64,000 nucleotides of DNA from Microbacterium hydrocarbonoxydans (GTDB lineage: Bacteria > Actinomycetota > Actinomycetes > Actinomycetales > Microbacteriaceae). The stretch lies in NCBI RefSeq assembly GCF_904831005.1, contig NZ_LR882982.1, forward strand, positions 2,046,001-2,110,000, read 5' to 3'. Below the pieces are notes generated by a model, which was not told the DNA's origin, made no database searches, and saw nothing but the letters and a program-made list of their open reading frames with translations. Of this stretch, positions 43,444-52,337 are shown one piece after another; within the stretch, counting starts at the first letter, position 1; every line of letters begins with the position of its first letter. Made by a program: the position numbers and the translations under genes.

Positions 43444-43466
43444 TTAAACCTCAACTAGAGGTGTAA
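43444..43466. promoter_or_regulatory. Imperfect palindrome upstream of ftsZ
   Basis: TTAAACCTC-N5-GAGGTGTAA has nine-base arms matching at eight positions, in a locally AT-rich patch centred about 71 bases before the ftsZ ATG. It could be an operator for an ftsZ promoter internal to the cluster. No regulator is identified. A transcribed hairpin is the alternative. Confidence 0.5.
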
Positions 43467-43564
43467 AGTATTTCCCGGTATTGGTTTCTCTTGTTCGAAG
43501 GTAAGCGCCGCATCAGCGCGCGAATGCAGCGACACGGGCGTGTCGCCCGTTTGCCGTCGAAAGA

Positions 43565-44503
43565 TCAGCCGATGACGACCGCGTGGGGCGAAGTCACGTC
43601 GATCGACGACGCATCCGGCTTCGCGATGAGCGCCTTCGCGAGAGCCTCGCTCTTCAACGGCGAGTTCTCGGCGCTGCCCCAGACGACGGTCAGGCCGGAG
43701 TTCACCGTGAGCGTCACGTCGTCGGGCGTCGACGCCCGCACGCCGGTGAGTCCGGCGCGGACATCTGCGGGGAGCGATCTGATGACCAGCCCCGCGCTCT
43801 CGAACGCATCGGAGTCGGCGCCGCCCTCGATCTCGAGCACGGGCTGCCCAGGCGGCTGATCCGACGTCGTGGAGAGCGCGACTCCTGCAGCGTCGACGAG
43901 CGTGTACCCCGCATCGGACCGAATCACTCCGACGGGAGTGCGCTCGACGATCCGCACCGTCAGGTCATGCGGCGGCTTCGCCTCGAGCGAGTAGCTCTCG
44001 ATCAGCGGGAAGCCGAGAAGGGCGGCCTTCACGGCGCTCGCGTCGACAAGGGCCAACGGGGTCCCGATCTGCCCTGCGAGAGCATTCTCGACCGTCGCGG
44101 GGTCCAGCGTCGTGGCGCCGACGACCGTGACCCGGTCGACGGCGAACAACGGGCTGTACGCGGCTGCCGCACTGCCGCCCACGAGGAGGACGATCGCGCC
44201 GACGGCACTCAGCCAGGCGATCCGCCGTCGGCGGGAACGCTGAGTGAACCGACGGATCTCGGCGCGCAGCGCCTTGCGACGAGCTCGCGCAGCACGCCAC
44301 ACGTCCATGTTCGACGTGGAGGCGGTGCCGTCGCCCTCCCGGGCCTCGTCGGCGCGCGCGCGACCGTCGATCTCGGTGACCACGCCCGCCGCTGAGTCGT
44401 CGGTCGCGCGACTGCGCGCATCACCGCGCTTCCGCGAGCGTTCGCGCTCTTCTCCCCCGACCGGTCCCTCGGGAGCAGCGGGCAGCGGAGGTGGGCGACG
44501 CAT
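43565..44503 (-). CDS. ftsQ: Cell division protein FtsQ
   Basis: FtsQ is the bitopic scaffold that joins early and late division proteins. The 312-residue protein has a long basic cytoplasmic part (about 100 residues, Arg-rich), one membrane helix (WLSAVGAIVLLVGGSAAAAY), the POTRA domain starting YSPLFAVDRVTVVGATTLDPATVENAL, and the FtsQ/DivIB beta domain. It begins three bases after the murC stop codon. No membrane-distal catalytic motif is expected. Confidence 0.92.
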   Translation of the reverse strand: MRRPPPLPAAPEGPVGGEERERSRKRGDARSRATDDSAAGVVTEIDGRARADEAREGDGTASTSNMDVWRAARARRKALRAEIRRFTQRSRRRRIAWLSAVGAIVLLVGGSAAAAYSPLFAVDRVTVVGATTLDPATVENALAGQIGTPLALVDASAVKAALLGFPLIESYSLEAKPPHDLTVRIVERTPVGVIRSDAGYTLVDAAGVALSTTSDQPPGQPVLEIEGGADSDAFESAGLVIRSLPADVRAGLTGVRASTPDDVTLTVNSGLTVVWGSAENSPLKSEALAKALIAKPDASSIDVTSPHAVVIG

Positions 44504-44506
44504 CGG

Positions 44507-45904
44507 CTACGCCTCGGCGGTGCGCAGAGACTCGAGCACCTGCGGGATGATCTGGTAGACGTTGCCACAGCCCAGAGTGACGACGAAGTCTCCATCGCGC
44601 GCGACGGCGGCCGTGTAGTCGGCTGCCTGCTGCCAGTCGGCGACGAAGTGCACCTTGTCGGGATCGTGGAACGCTCCGCTCACGAGCTCTCCCGTGACTC
44701 CGGGCACCGGATCCTCCCGCGCGCCATACACGTCGAGCATGACGGTGTGGTCGGCGAACGTCTCGAGAACGTCGGCGAACTCCTGGAACATGTGCTGCGT
44801 GCGCGAGTACGTGTGGGGCTGCTGGATGGCGATGATGCGTCCCTGCCCCGCGATCGAGCGCATCGCCTCGAGCGCAGCCCGCACCTCGGTCGGGTGATGG
44901 GAGTAGTCGTCGTAGACGGTCACCCCTCGTTCCCTTCCGTGGAGCTCGAGCCTGCGGACGGTTCCCGCGAATCCCTCGACGGCGCGCGTCGACTCCTCGA
45001 GCGCGTAGCCGAGCGAGAGCAGAACAGTGATCGCCCCTGCCGCGTTGATCGCGTTGTGCACCCCGGGCACAGCGAGTTGCAGGCGGACACTCTCGACCCC
45101 GTGTGTGATGGTCGCGGCCACCGGACCGGCTGCCACGATGCTCGTCACGCGCACATCGGCATCCTCTGCCTGACCGAAGGTGATGACGTTCGGGTGCGAC
45201 AGACCTGCGCCGACTCGCAGCGCTCCCGCGTCATCGCTCGAGATCACCACGGCCTCGGTCGCCGCGTCGGCGAATCGCACGAAGGCGTCGTGGAAGGCCT
45301 CGTCGGATCCGTAGTGATCGAGGTGATCCGGGTCGACGTTGGTGATGAGCGCGACAGCCGTGTCGTACAGCAGGAAGGTCCCGTCGGACTCGTCGGCCTC
45401 GATCACGAACAGGTCGCCGGTGCCGGTGGCGCTCGACACACCGAGCTGCTCGATCACGCCGCCGTTGACGAAGTTCGGATCCGCCCCCAGCGCCTGGAGC
45501 GCGGTGACGATCATGCCGGTCGATGTCGTCTTTCCATGGGCGCCGGCGACCGACACCAGCCGGCGAGAACCGATCAGCCAGTGCAGGGCCTGCGATCGGT
45601 GGATGACATGCAGGCCCTTCTGCTTCGCGAGCACGAACTCAGGATTCTCGGGCCAGATGGCGCCCGTGTGGACCACGGTGTCGGCGTCGCCGAGATGAGC
45701 GGCTTCGTGCCCGACGTGCACGGTGGCTCCCGCGGCGGCGAGAGCGCGGAGATTGTCGCTGTCGGCACGATCGCTGCCCGACACGCGGATGCCGGCGTCG
45801 AGGAACATCTTCGCGAGCCCGCTCATGCCGGATCCGCCGATGCCGATGAAGTGCGCAGCGGTGATCGACTCGGGAATCGGAAGGGAGAGGTCTGGTCTGA
45901 TCAT
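44507..45904 (-). CDS. murC: UDP-N-acetylmuramate-L-alanine ligase
   Basis: MurC adds L-Ala to UDP-MurNAc, the first amino acid of the peptidoglycan stem. The 465-residue ligase has the N-terminal [16 protein letters not shown] loop, the ATP-binding [20 protein letters not shown], and [11 protein letters not shown] in the C-terminal domain. The ATG is preceded by TAGACT nine bases away, so an extra promoter within the division cluster is possible. It lies 62 bases after murG and 3 bases before ftsQ. Confidence 0.97.
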   Translation of the reverse strand: MIRPDLSLPIPESITAAHFIGIGGSGMSGLAKMFLDAGIRVSGSDRADSDNLRALAAAGATVHVGHEAAHLGDADTVVHTGAIWPENPEFVLAKQKGLHVIHRSQALHWLIGSRRLVSVAGAHGKTTSTGMIVTALQALGADPNFVNGGVIEQLGVSSATGTGDLFVIEADESDGTFLLYDTAVALITNVDPDHLDHYGSDEAFHDAFVRFADAATEAVVISSDDAGALRVGAGLSHPNVITFGQAEDADVRVTSIVAAGPVAATITHGVESVRLQLAVPGVHNAINAAGAITVLLSLGYALEESTRAVEGFAGTVRRLELHGRERGVTVYDDYSHHPTEVRAALEAMRSIAGQGRIIAIQQPHTYSRTQHMFQEFADVLETFADHTVMLDVYGAREDPVPGVTGELVSGAFHDPDKVHFVADWQQAADYTAAVARDGDFVVTLGCGNVYQIIPQVLESLRTAEA

Positions 45905-45913
45905 GTCGGGTTC

Positions 45914-45919
45914 AGTCTA
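45914..45919 (-). promoter_or_regulatory. Candidate -10 element of murC
   Basis: TAGACT on the minus strand, nine bases before the ATG: the same hexamer as at uvrA, coaE and dnaE but slightly further away, implying a two- or three-base leader. Confidence 0.35.
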
Positions 45920-45966
45920 CTTTTCGCTGGGGACGTTTCGTCGTCGGGACGGGAGCGACGGCGGTG

Positions 45967-47043
45967 TCAGGACGAGGCGAGGGCGCGGTCGACGAGTGCG
46001 ATGACGTTCTCCGTGCCGCTGCGGGTGCCGACCTTCTCGGCGGACTGAGCCATCGACGCGATGCGCTGCGGATCCTTGAGGAGAGGGATGACGGCACGAC
46101 GCACCGCATCGCCGTCGAATGTCGCATCGTCGAGCAGTCTGGCGGCTCCCGCGGCGACGGCCGATGCGGCGTTGAGCCGCTGCTCGCCGTTGCCCACCGA
46201 GTAGGGAACGTACAGCGCAGGCAGCCCGAGCGCGCTGATCTCACTCACGGTCGCTGCACCCGAGCGCGACACGATGAGATCCGCGATCGCGAAGGCGAGG
46301 TCCATCCGGTCGACGTATCGTCGCACGACGTACCCCGGGACCTCGGGGTCCTGCAGCTCGCTCCGCTCGCCCGTGATGTGCAGGAGCTGCCATCCGGCGG
46401 CGAGCACGTCGCCCCACGAATCCGCGAGCGCCTCGTTCAGGCGTCGAGCACCCAGCGACCCGCCGAAGACCAGCAGAACGGGGCGCGCCGCATCGAGACC
46501 GAAGTGCGCCGCCGCCTCATCGCGCGCGGCGGCACGGTCGAGATCGATGACCTCCCGACGCAACGGCATGCCGACGACCTCGCCGCCTCTGAGCCTGGTG
46601 CCCTCGAAGGCGACGCCGGTGGCAGCCGCGCGTCGGGCGCCGAGCACGTTCGCGAGTCCCGGCTTGGCGTTCGCCTCGTGCACGACGAACGGCACGCCTT
46701 CGCGGCGCGCGGCGACGTATGCGGGAGCCGAGGCGTATCCGCCGAACCCGACCACGACCTCGACCTCATGCGCACGGATGTGGTCGCGCACCTGGGCGAT
46801 GGCGCGGCGGAACCGCCCCGGGAAGGCCGCGGCCTGTGCGTTCGGACGGCGAGGGAAGGGGACCTTGTCGACGATGAGCAGCTCGTAGCCGCGCTCGGGG
46901 ACGAGTCGGGATTCCAGTCCCTCGGCGGTGCCGAGGACCAGAACCTCGTCGTCGGACGCTCGCGCGCGCAGTCCGTCGGCGACGGCGAGCAGGGGGTTGA
47001 CGTGTCCGGCGGTTCCCCCGCCGGCGAGAAGGTACGTGGTCAC
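45967..47043 (-). CDS. murG: Undecaprenyl-PP-MurNAc-pentapeptide GlcNAc transferase
   Basis: MurG adds GlcNAc to lipid I, giving lipid II, on the inner face of the membrane. The 358-residue GT28 enzyme has the N-terminal glycine loop LLAGGGTAGHVNPLLAVAD, FGGYASAPAYVAAR, HEANAKPGLAN, LLVFGGSLGARRLNEA and the UDP-GlcNAc region SRSGAATVSEISALGLPALYVPYS. The GTG start overlaps the ftsW stop by four bases (GTGA), linking it to the flippase-polymerase gene. Confidence 0.97.
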   Translation of the reverse strand: MTTYLLAGGGTAGHVNPLLAVADGLRARASDDEVLVLGTAEGLESRLVPERGYELLIVDKVPFPRRPNAQAAAFPGRFRRAIAQVRDHIRAHEVEVVVGFGGYASAPAYVAARREGVPFVVHEANAKPGLANVLGARRAAATGVAFEGTRLRGGEVVGMPLRREVIDLDRAAARDEAAAHFGLDAARPVLLVFGGSLGARRLNEALADSWGDVLAAGWQLLHITGERSELQDPEVPGYVVRRYVDRMDLAFAIADLIVSRSGAATVSEISALGLPALYVPYSVGNGEQRLNAASAVAAGAARLLDDATFDGDAVRRAVIPLLKDPQRIASMAQSAEKVGTRSGTENVIALVDRALASS

Positions 47044-48275
47044 CGTGTGACCTTACCCCGCCCTGCCGAAGACGCTCGCGCAGCGGTCCGTGCCTCAGCC
47101 ACCGGAAGAGTGCGCGCGAACGACAGCAGCACCCCGCACGCGATGAGCACGGCGAGCAGTGCCGTGCCTCCCTGGGACATGAAGGGAAGCGGCACCCCCA
47201 TGACGGGGAACACGCCGATCACGACACCGATGTTGAGCACGGCCTGGCCGGTGATCCAGACGGTGATGCCACCCGCTGCGACCCGGATGAACGGATCGGC
47301 GGTCTTTCGGATGACGTGGAACGCCCCCACCGTGAAGAGCGTGAACAGCGCGAGCACGACGATGCAGCCGATCAGGCCCAGCTCCTCGCCGACGATCGCG
47401 AAGATGAAGTCGTTGCCCGCAGCCGGGAGCCACCCGTACTTCTCCTGCGAGTTGCCGAGGCCCACCCCGAAGATCCCTCCCGACGCCATGCCCCACACGC
47501 CATGGATCGACTGGTAGCAGTCACCCGTGTAGGCGGACATGTCGGAGCAGGTCGCGGTGATGCGCCGCATCCGGTCGGGACTCGTCACCGCGAGTGCGAT
47601 GACGGCGACGATGCCGAGGAGCACGGGGAGGATGAAGAGTCGGAGTTTGACCCCCGAGAAGAACAGGCATCCGAGAAGGACGAGCACCAGAACCATGGCC
47701 GTGCCGAGGTCCTTGCCCGCGAGCACGGTGCCGATCGCGAGCGCGCCGACGGGGACGACCGGGATGAACACCTGGTGCCAGGTGCCGAGCATCGTGCGCT
47801 TGCGCATGAGGACGTAGCCGATCCACACCGCCAGCGCGAGCTTCAGGAACTCCGAGGGCTGCAGGGTGAAGCCGGCGATCTTGATCCAGTTGCGGTTGCC
47901 GCCGTCCTCGACTCCGAGCGGCGTGAAGACGAGCAGCTGCAGCGCGATCGCCCCGAAGAGCGCCGGCCAGGCCAGCTTCTTGAGGAATGCGATCGGTGCA
48001 CGCGAGATCAGGAACATCAGAGGAATGCCGAGAACGGCGAAGATGCCCTGGCGGAGGGCCCCGTCCATCGGATTCTCACCGCGAGACACGGCCGTCGCGC
48101 TGGTCGCGGACAGCACCATGACGAGACCGAAGATCGTGAGCATGAGCGCTGCCGACGCGATCATCAGGAACTCGGTGGACACCGGGGTGAAGCGACGCCC
48201 CAGCGAGATCCGTGCGGCGAGGCCGCGAGTCGAGCCGTCGGACTCAGAGCGCGGGGGGCGTGCGACCTGCGTCAT
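47040..48275 (-). CDS. ftsW: Septal peptidoglycan polymerase FtsW (SEDS family)
   Basis: FtsW is the SEDS glycosyltransferase of the divisome and works with the transpeptidase FtsI encoded upstream. The 411-residue protein has about ten membrane helices, the conserved FTLQPSEFLKLALAVWIGYVL, LAGKDLGTAMVL (catalytic Asp region), and GLGNSQEKYGWLPAAGNDFIFAIVGEELGLIG in the large external loop. The ATG lies 32 bases inside the end of murD. The C-terminal tail is basic and Ala-rich. Confidence 0.95.
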   Translation of the reverse strand: MTQVARPPRSESDGSTRGLAARISLGRRFTPVSTEFLMIASAALMLTIFGLVMVLSATSATAVSRGENPMDGALRQGIFAVLGIPLMFLISRAPIAFLKKLAWPALFGAIALQLLVFTPLGVEDGGNRNWIKIAGFTLQPSEFLKLALAVWIGYVLMRKRTMLGTWHQVFIPVVPVGALAIGTVLAGKDLGTAMVLVLVLLGCLFFSGVKLRLFILPVLLGIVAVIALAVTSPDRMRRITATCSDMSAYTGDCYQSIHGVWGMASGGIFGVGLGNSQEKYGWLPAAGNDFIFAIVGEELGLIGCIVVLALFTLFTVGAFHVIRKTADPFIRVAAGGITVWITGQAVLNIGVVIGVFPVMGVPLPFMSQGGTALLAVLIACGVLLSFARTLPVAEARTAARASSAGRGKVTR

Positions 48276-49800
48276 CGGCGCTCCCCCGGTCTATCCAGTC
48301 CTGCACCGCTTCGGCGAAGCGGCGTCCGCGATCCGCATAGCTGGAGAACTGATCGAAGGATGCCGCAGCGGGGGCCAGCAATACAGTGCCCTCGCCGTCG
48401 ACGATCCCTGCCGCGATCTCTACGACACGGTTCATGACGTGTCCAGTCTCGCCAGCATCCACCTGGAATACCGGCACCGTCGGCGCGTGTCGCTCGAATG
48501 CCGCGACGACCTCGCCGCGAGCGACCCCGATGACGACCGCGGCACGGGCCGTCCTGCCCACGGTGGCGACGAGGTCGGAGAGGTCGACGCCCTTCAGGTC
48601 ACCGCCCACGACCCACACCGCACCGGGGAAGGCGCGGAGCGACGAGGCCGCGGCATGGGGGTTGGTGGCTTTGGAATCGTCGATCCAGGTGATGCCGTCG
48701 TGGCGCGCGACCACCTGGATGCGATGCGCGTCGAGACGGAACTCCTGGAGCGCCGCATGGATCACCTCGGGATCCACTCCCAGCGAGCGCGCCAACGCCG
48801 AGGCCGCGAGGATGTTCTGCACGATATGGGGCGCAGCCAGTCCGGCCTCTTGCAGATCAGCGACCGTGGTCAGCTCGAGCGCGCTGTGTGCGCGATCGTC
48901 GTGGAACGCGCGGTCGACGAGCAGACCTTCGACGACGCCGAGGTCGCTCGGGCCGGGCATGCCGAGATCGAACCCGATCGCACGAGCGCCCTCGACCACC
49001 TCGGCCTCCTCGACCATGACACGGGTCGCCTCGTCCGCCTTGTTGTATACGCACGCGACACGCGTGTTGCGATAGACCAGTGCCTTGGCGTCGCGATAGG
49101 CGGCAGAGCTGCCGTGCCAGACGAGATGGTCGTCCGCGAGGTTCAGGCAGACGGAGGCATGGGGGTACGGCTGCCCTTCGGCGCGGGAGAGACCGAGATA
49201 CCACAGCTGATGGCTCGACAGCTCGACCACGAAGACGTCGAATCCGGCGGGGTCGCGGACCGCATCCAGCACGGGGACGCCGATGTTGCCGCACGGTGCC
49301 GCGCGCAGCCCGCCCGCGACGAGCAGCGATGCGGTGAGCTGTGTGGTCGTGGTCTTCCCGTTCGTCCCGGTGATGAGCACCCAGTCCGCCGGCGTTCCGT
49401 CCGGACGGACGATCTTGTCACGCACCCGCCACGCGAGCTCGATGTCACCCCAGATCGCGATCCCGGCATCCTGTGCCCACCGGATCACGGGATGCGACGG
49501 TGAGAACCCCGGGGAGGCGATGACCACCTCGGCGTCGAAGTCGCTGAGCGCCCGCGGAACCTCATGAAGGGATCCGAGCTCGAGGCGTGCGCCGATGACC
49601 GGCAGCAGCCGCGCGTATTCCTCTTCTGCGGATTCGGAGAGCACCAGAACGTCGGCGCCGAGCTCGACCAGTGTGTCGGTCACCGAGAAGCCCGTCATCG
49701 ACAGGCCGAGCACGGCCACGCGGAGTCCCGCCCAGTCGGCGTTCCAGCTCGTCAGCGTCGAGAGCCTCTTCTCGGTGGACGATCTCCGCTCAGCCGACAC
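48244..49800 (-). CDS. murD: UDP-N-acetylmuramoyl-L-alanine-D-glutamate ligase
   Basis: MurD adds D-Glu to UDP-MurNAc-L-Ala. The 518-residue protein has the UDP-binding VAVLGLSMTGFSVTDTLVELGADVLVLS, the P-loop VLITGTNGKTTTTQLTASLL, the central NIGVPVLDAV...ELSSHQL, and IDDSKATNPHAAASSLRAF in the C-terminal domain. The GTG start is 11 bases inside the mraY end, and the C-terminus overlaps ftsW. In B-type peptidoglycan, the kind I recall for Microbacterium, D-Glu at position 2 is the cross-link site. Confidence 0.97.
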   Translation of the reverse strand: MSAERRSSTEKRLSTLTSWNADWAGLRVAVLGLSMTGFSVTDTLVELGADVLVLSESAEEEYARLLPVIGARLELGSLHEVPRALSDFDAEVVIASPGFSPSHPVIRWAQDAGIAIWGDIELAWRVRDKIVRPDGTPADWVLITGTNGKTTTTQLTASLLVAGGLRAAPCGNIGVPVLDAVRDPAGFDVFVVELSSHQLWYLGLSRAEGQPYPHASVCLNLADDHLVWHGSSAAYRDAKALVYRNTRVACVYNKADEATRVMVEEAEVVEGARAIGFDLGMPGPSDLGVVEGLLVDRAFHDDRAHSALELTTVADLQEAGLAAPHIVQNILAASALARSLGVDPEVIHAALQEFRLDAHRIQVVARHDGITWIDDSKATNPHAAASSLRAFPGAVWVVGGDLKGVDLSDLVATVGRTARAAVVIGVARGEVVAAFERHAPTVPVFQVDAGETGHVMNRVVEIAAGIVDGEGTVLLAPAAASFDQFSSYADRGRRFAEAVQDWIDRGSADDAGRTPPAL

Positions 49801-50902
49801 GGGTCAGCCACTCCACGTAGAACAGGCCCACCGCCGACACGGCCAGCAGCCCTGCGATGATCCACATCCGCACGACGATCGTGACCTCGGACCACCCTCG
49901 CATCTCGAGATGGTGGTGGAAGGGGCTCATGAGGAAGAGGCGCTTGCCTCTCGTGATCTTGAAGTAGGCGCGCTGCAGGATCACCGATCCCGATGCGAGG
50001 ACGAACACGCCGGCGATGATCAGCAGCAGAAGCTCGGTGCGGGTGAGGATCGCCATCGCGGTGATGACGCCGCCGATCGCCATAGAGCCCACATCGCCCA
50101 TGAAGACCTTCGCCTTCGGAGCGTTCCACCACAGGAAGCCGATCAGGCTCGCGCCGAAGGACGCGGCGATGATCGCAAGGCTGAACGGATCGCGCACTTC
50201 ATAGCACCCGGTGATCGCGGCCTTCTCGACGCCTTCTCCGACACACGACTGCTTGAACTGCCAGAAGGCGATCAGGCTGTAGGCGCTGACCACCAGAACG
50301 CCCGCGCCCGCTGCGAGACCGTCGAGGCCGTCCGTGAGATTCACGCTGTTCGACGTCGCGACGCCGATCACCGAGATCCAGAGCAGGTACAGAGCCCAGC
50401 CGACCACCGCCGTGAAGGCGAAGAGATTCAGCCAGGGGATGTCGCGGAAGAGCGAGATCGAGCCCGACGCCGGAGTCTGGTCGAACTGATTCGGGAAGTT
50501 GAGGGCCACGATGCCGAACGGGATGATCACGAGCAGCTGGCCGATGATCTTCCGCCAGCCCGACAGCCCGAGGCTGCGCTGACTCCTCACCTTCATGTAG
50601 TCGTCGATGAAGCCGACGACACCGAAGCCGACCATGAGCCACATCACCAGTAGCGCGGAGAGCGCGGGCGTGCCGCCGCCGACGTACACGCCGGTGAAGT
50701 AGCCCACCATCGTGCCGACGATGAAGATCACGCCGCCCATGGTCGGTGTGCCGCGCTTCGCCTCGTGGCTCGGGTTCTCGAGCGCCTCGGGCGTGCGGAT
50801 CACCTGACCCCAGCCCCACTTGCGGAAGAGCCGCAGGAAGACGGGAGTCAGGAAGAGTGTGAAGGCGAGCGATATCGCCGCCGCCATGATGAGTGACCTC
50901 AC
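49790..50902 (-). CDS. mraY: Phospho-MurNAc-pentapeptide transferase
   Basis: MraY moves phospho-MurNAc-pentapeptide to undecaprenyl phosphate, making lipid I. The 370-residue protein has ten membrane helices and the catalytic motifs KRGTPTMGGVIF, GFIDDYMKVRSQRSLGLSGWRK (Asp-Asp pair), NLTDGLDGLAAG and FLWWNAPKAKVFMGDVGSMAIGG, and ends with PFHHHLEMRGWSEVTIVVR. The GTG start overlaps the murF stop codon (GTGA). Confidence 0.97.
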   Translation of the reverse strand: MRSLIMAAAISLAFTLFLTPVFLRLFRKWGWGQVIRTPEALENPSHEAKRGTPTMGGVIFIVGTMVGYFTGVYVGGGTPALSALLVMWLMVGFGVVGFIDDYMKVRSQRSLGLSGWRKIIGQLLVIIPFGIVALNFPNQFDQTPASGSISLFRDIPWLNLFAFTAVVGWALYLLWISVIGVATSNSVNLTDGLDGLAAGAGVLVVSAYSLIAFWQFKQSCVGEGVEKAAITGCYEVRDPFSLAIIAASFGASLIGFLWWNAPKAKVFMGDVGSMAIGGVITAMAILTRTELLLLIIAGVFVLASGSVILQRAYFKITRGKRLFLMSPFHHHLEMRGWSEVTIVVRMWIIAGLLAVSAVGLFYVEWLTRVG

Positions 50903-52311
50903 GAGAACAATTCTCCCAGACGATCGCCGAGATGCCTGAGGCCCACGGAGTTGGAGGACTTCACGAGCACGCGATCGCCGTCGCGGAGCTCTGTGCGCAG
51001 ATAGTCGAATGCAGCATCCTGGTCGGGGAAGAAGACCGCCTCGCTGTCCCAGGAGCCTTCACCGATCGCCGAGATGAAGAGCCGGCGCGCTTCGGGCCCG
51101 ACGACGACGATGCGCTGGATGTTGAGACGCACGGCGAGCAGTCCGATCCGGTCGTGCTCCTCTCCCGCCGTCTCTCCGAGTTCGCTCATGGCGCCGAGCA
51201 CCGCGACCGTGCGCTCCTCGGGACCCGTGATCTGCGCGAGGGTGCGCAGAGCCGCAGCCATCGAGTCGGGGCTCGCGTTGTACGCGTCGTTGATGATGCG
51301 CACCCGATCGTTTCCGAGCGGCTGCATGCGCCAGCGTTCGGCGATCTCGACGGTCTCGAGGCGTGCGACGGCTGCGGACGCAGGCACCCCGAGAACCCCC
51401 GCCGCAGCGATGGCGGCGAGAGCGTTGTTGACGTGGTGCGCTCCGAGCACTCGAAGTCGCAGCGGCGTTCGCTCGCCCGCAGTCTCGATCACGCAGTTCG
51501 TGCCGGAGGCGGTGACCTCGAGGTCATGGGCGCGCACGTCGGCGGCGTCGCTCTGGCCGAAGCCGACGACCGTCATTCCCCGGCTCTCCGCCAGAGAGCG
51601 CATGGCGGACACGCGGGGATCGTCGACGTTGAGCACGGCCGTGCCCGTGGGGGTCGCCGCCGCGACGAGCTCCGACTTCGCCTTCGCGGTGGCCTCGATA
51701 CCGCCGAATCCGCCTGCATGCGCCATGCCGACCATCAGCACCACCACGACGTCGGGCTCGACGAGCCCGGCGAGACGTGCGATGCTGCCGGGCGCATCGG
51801 CACCGAACTCGCTGACGAGGAAGCGCGTGTCGTGCGTGATACGCAGCATCGTGACGGGCGCGCCGACCTCGTTGTTGTACGAGGCGATCGGCGACACGGT
51901 CTCCCCCTCATCCGAGAGGATCCGGGCGAGGAAGTTCTTGGTGGTCGTCTTGCCGTTCGAGCCCGTGATGCCGACGATCCTGAGCCGGCCGCCGGCACGT
52001 ACCCGTGCGACGACCTCACGAGCGAGGTCGGCCAGGGCCGCCACGGCATCCGCGACGACGATCTGCGTGATCTCTGCGTCGACGGGGTGCTCGACGATGG
52101 CGAGGGCTGCGCCGGCCTGAAGCGCGGCGCCGACGAAGTGGTGCCCGTCGGTCTCGGCACCGGGCTTCGCGACGAAGATCGACCCCGGAGACATCTTCCG
52201 GGAGTCCGTGTCCACGACTCCGTCCACGATGGTCTGGGCAGTGGCGGGTCCGGAGAGTCTGAGTTCACCCCCGAGGACGGCGGCGATCTCAGCAAGCGAC
52301 AGGGCGATCAT
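50899..52311 (-). CDS. murF: UDP-MurNAc-tripeptide-D-alanyl-D-alanine ligase
   Basis: MurF adds D-Ala-D-Ala to the tripeptide. The 470-residue ligase has the N-terminal substrate domain (AEIAAVLGGELRLSG...DTDSRKMSPGSIFVAKPGAETDGHHF), the P-loop GITGSNGKTTTKNFLARIL, EFGADAPGSIARL, and INDAYNASPDSMAAALRTL. It stands where murE would be expected to its 5' side, but ftsI ends only 26 bases upstream of its start, leaving no room for murE. MurF (D-Ala-D-Ala substrate) rather than MurE is supported by the N-terminal domain and by NDAYNASPDSM. Confidence 0.95.
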   Translation of the reverse strand: MIALSLAEIAAVLGGELRLSGPATAQTIVDGVVDTDSRKMSPGSIFVAKPGAETDGHHFVGAALQAGAALAIVEHPVDAEITQIVVADAVAALADLAREVVARVRAGGRLRIVGITGSNGKTTTKNFLARILSDEGETVSPIASYNNEVGAPVTMLRITHDTRFLVSEFGADAPGSIARLAGLVEPDVVVVLMVGMAHAGGFGGIEATAKAKSELVAAATPTGTAVLNVDDPRVSAMRSLAESRGMTVVGFGQSDAADVRAHDLEVTASGTNCVIETAGERTPLRLRVLGAHHVNNALAAIAAAGVLGVPASAAVARLETVEIAERWRMQPLGNDRVRIINDAYNASPDSMAAALRTLAQITGPEERTVAVLGAMSELGETAGEEHDRIGLLAVRLNIQRIVVVGPEARRLFISAIGEGSWDSEAVFFPDQDAAFDYLRTELRDGDRVLVKSSNSVGLRHLGDRLGELFS

Positions 52312-52337
52312 GACGTCTCCAGGCGCGGAAGCGCCGA

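Noticed and set aside
43444..43466. The ftsZ upstream palindrome as a SoxR box
   Set aside because: SoxR boxes have CCTCAA and TTGAGG arms with six bases between them; only part of that pattern is present and the spacing differs.
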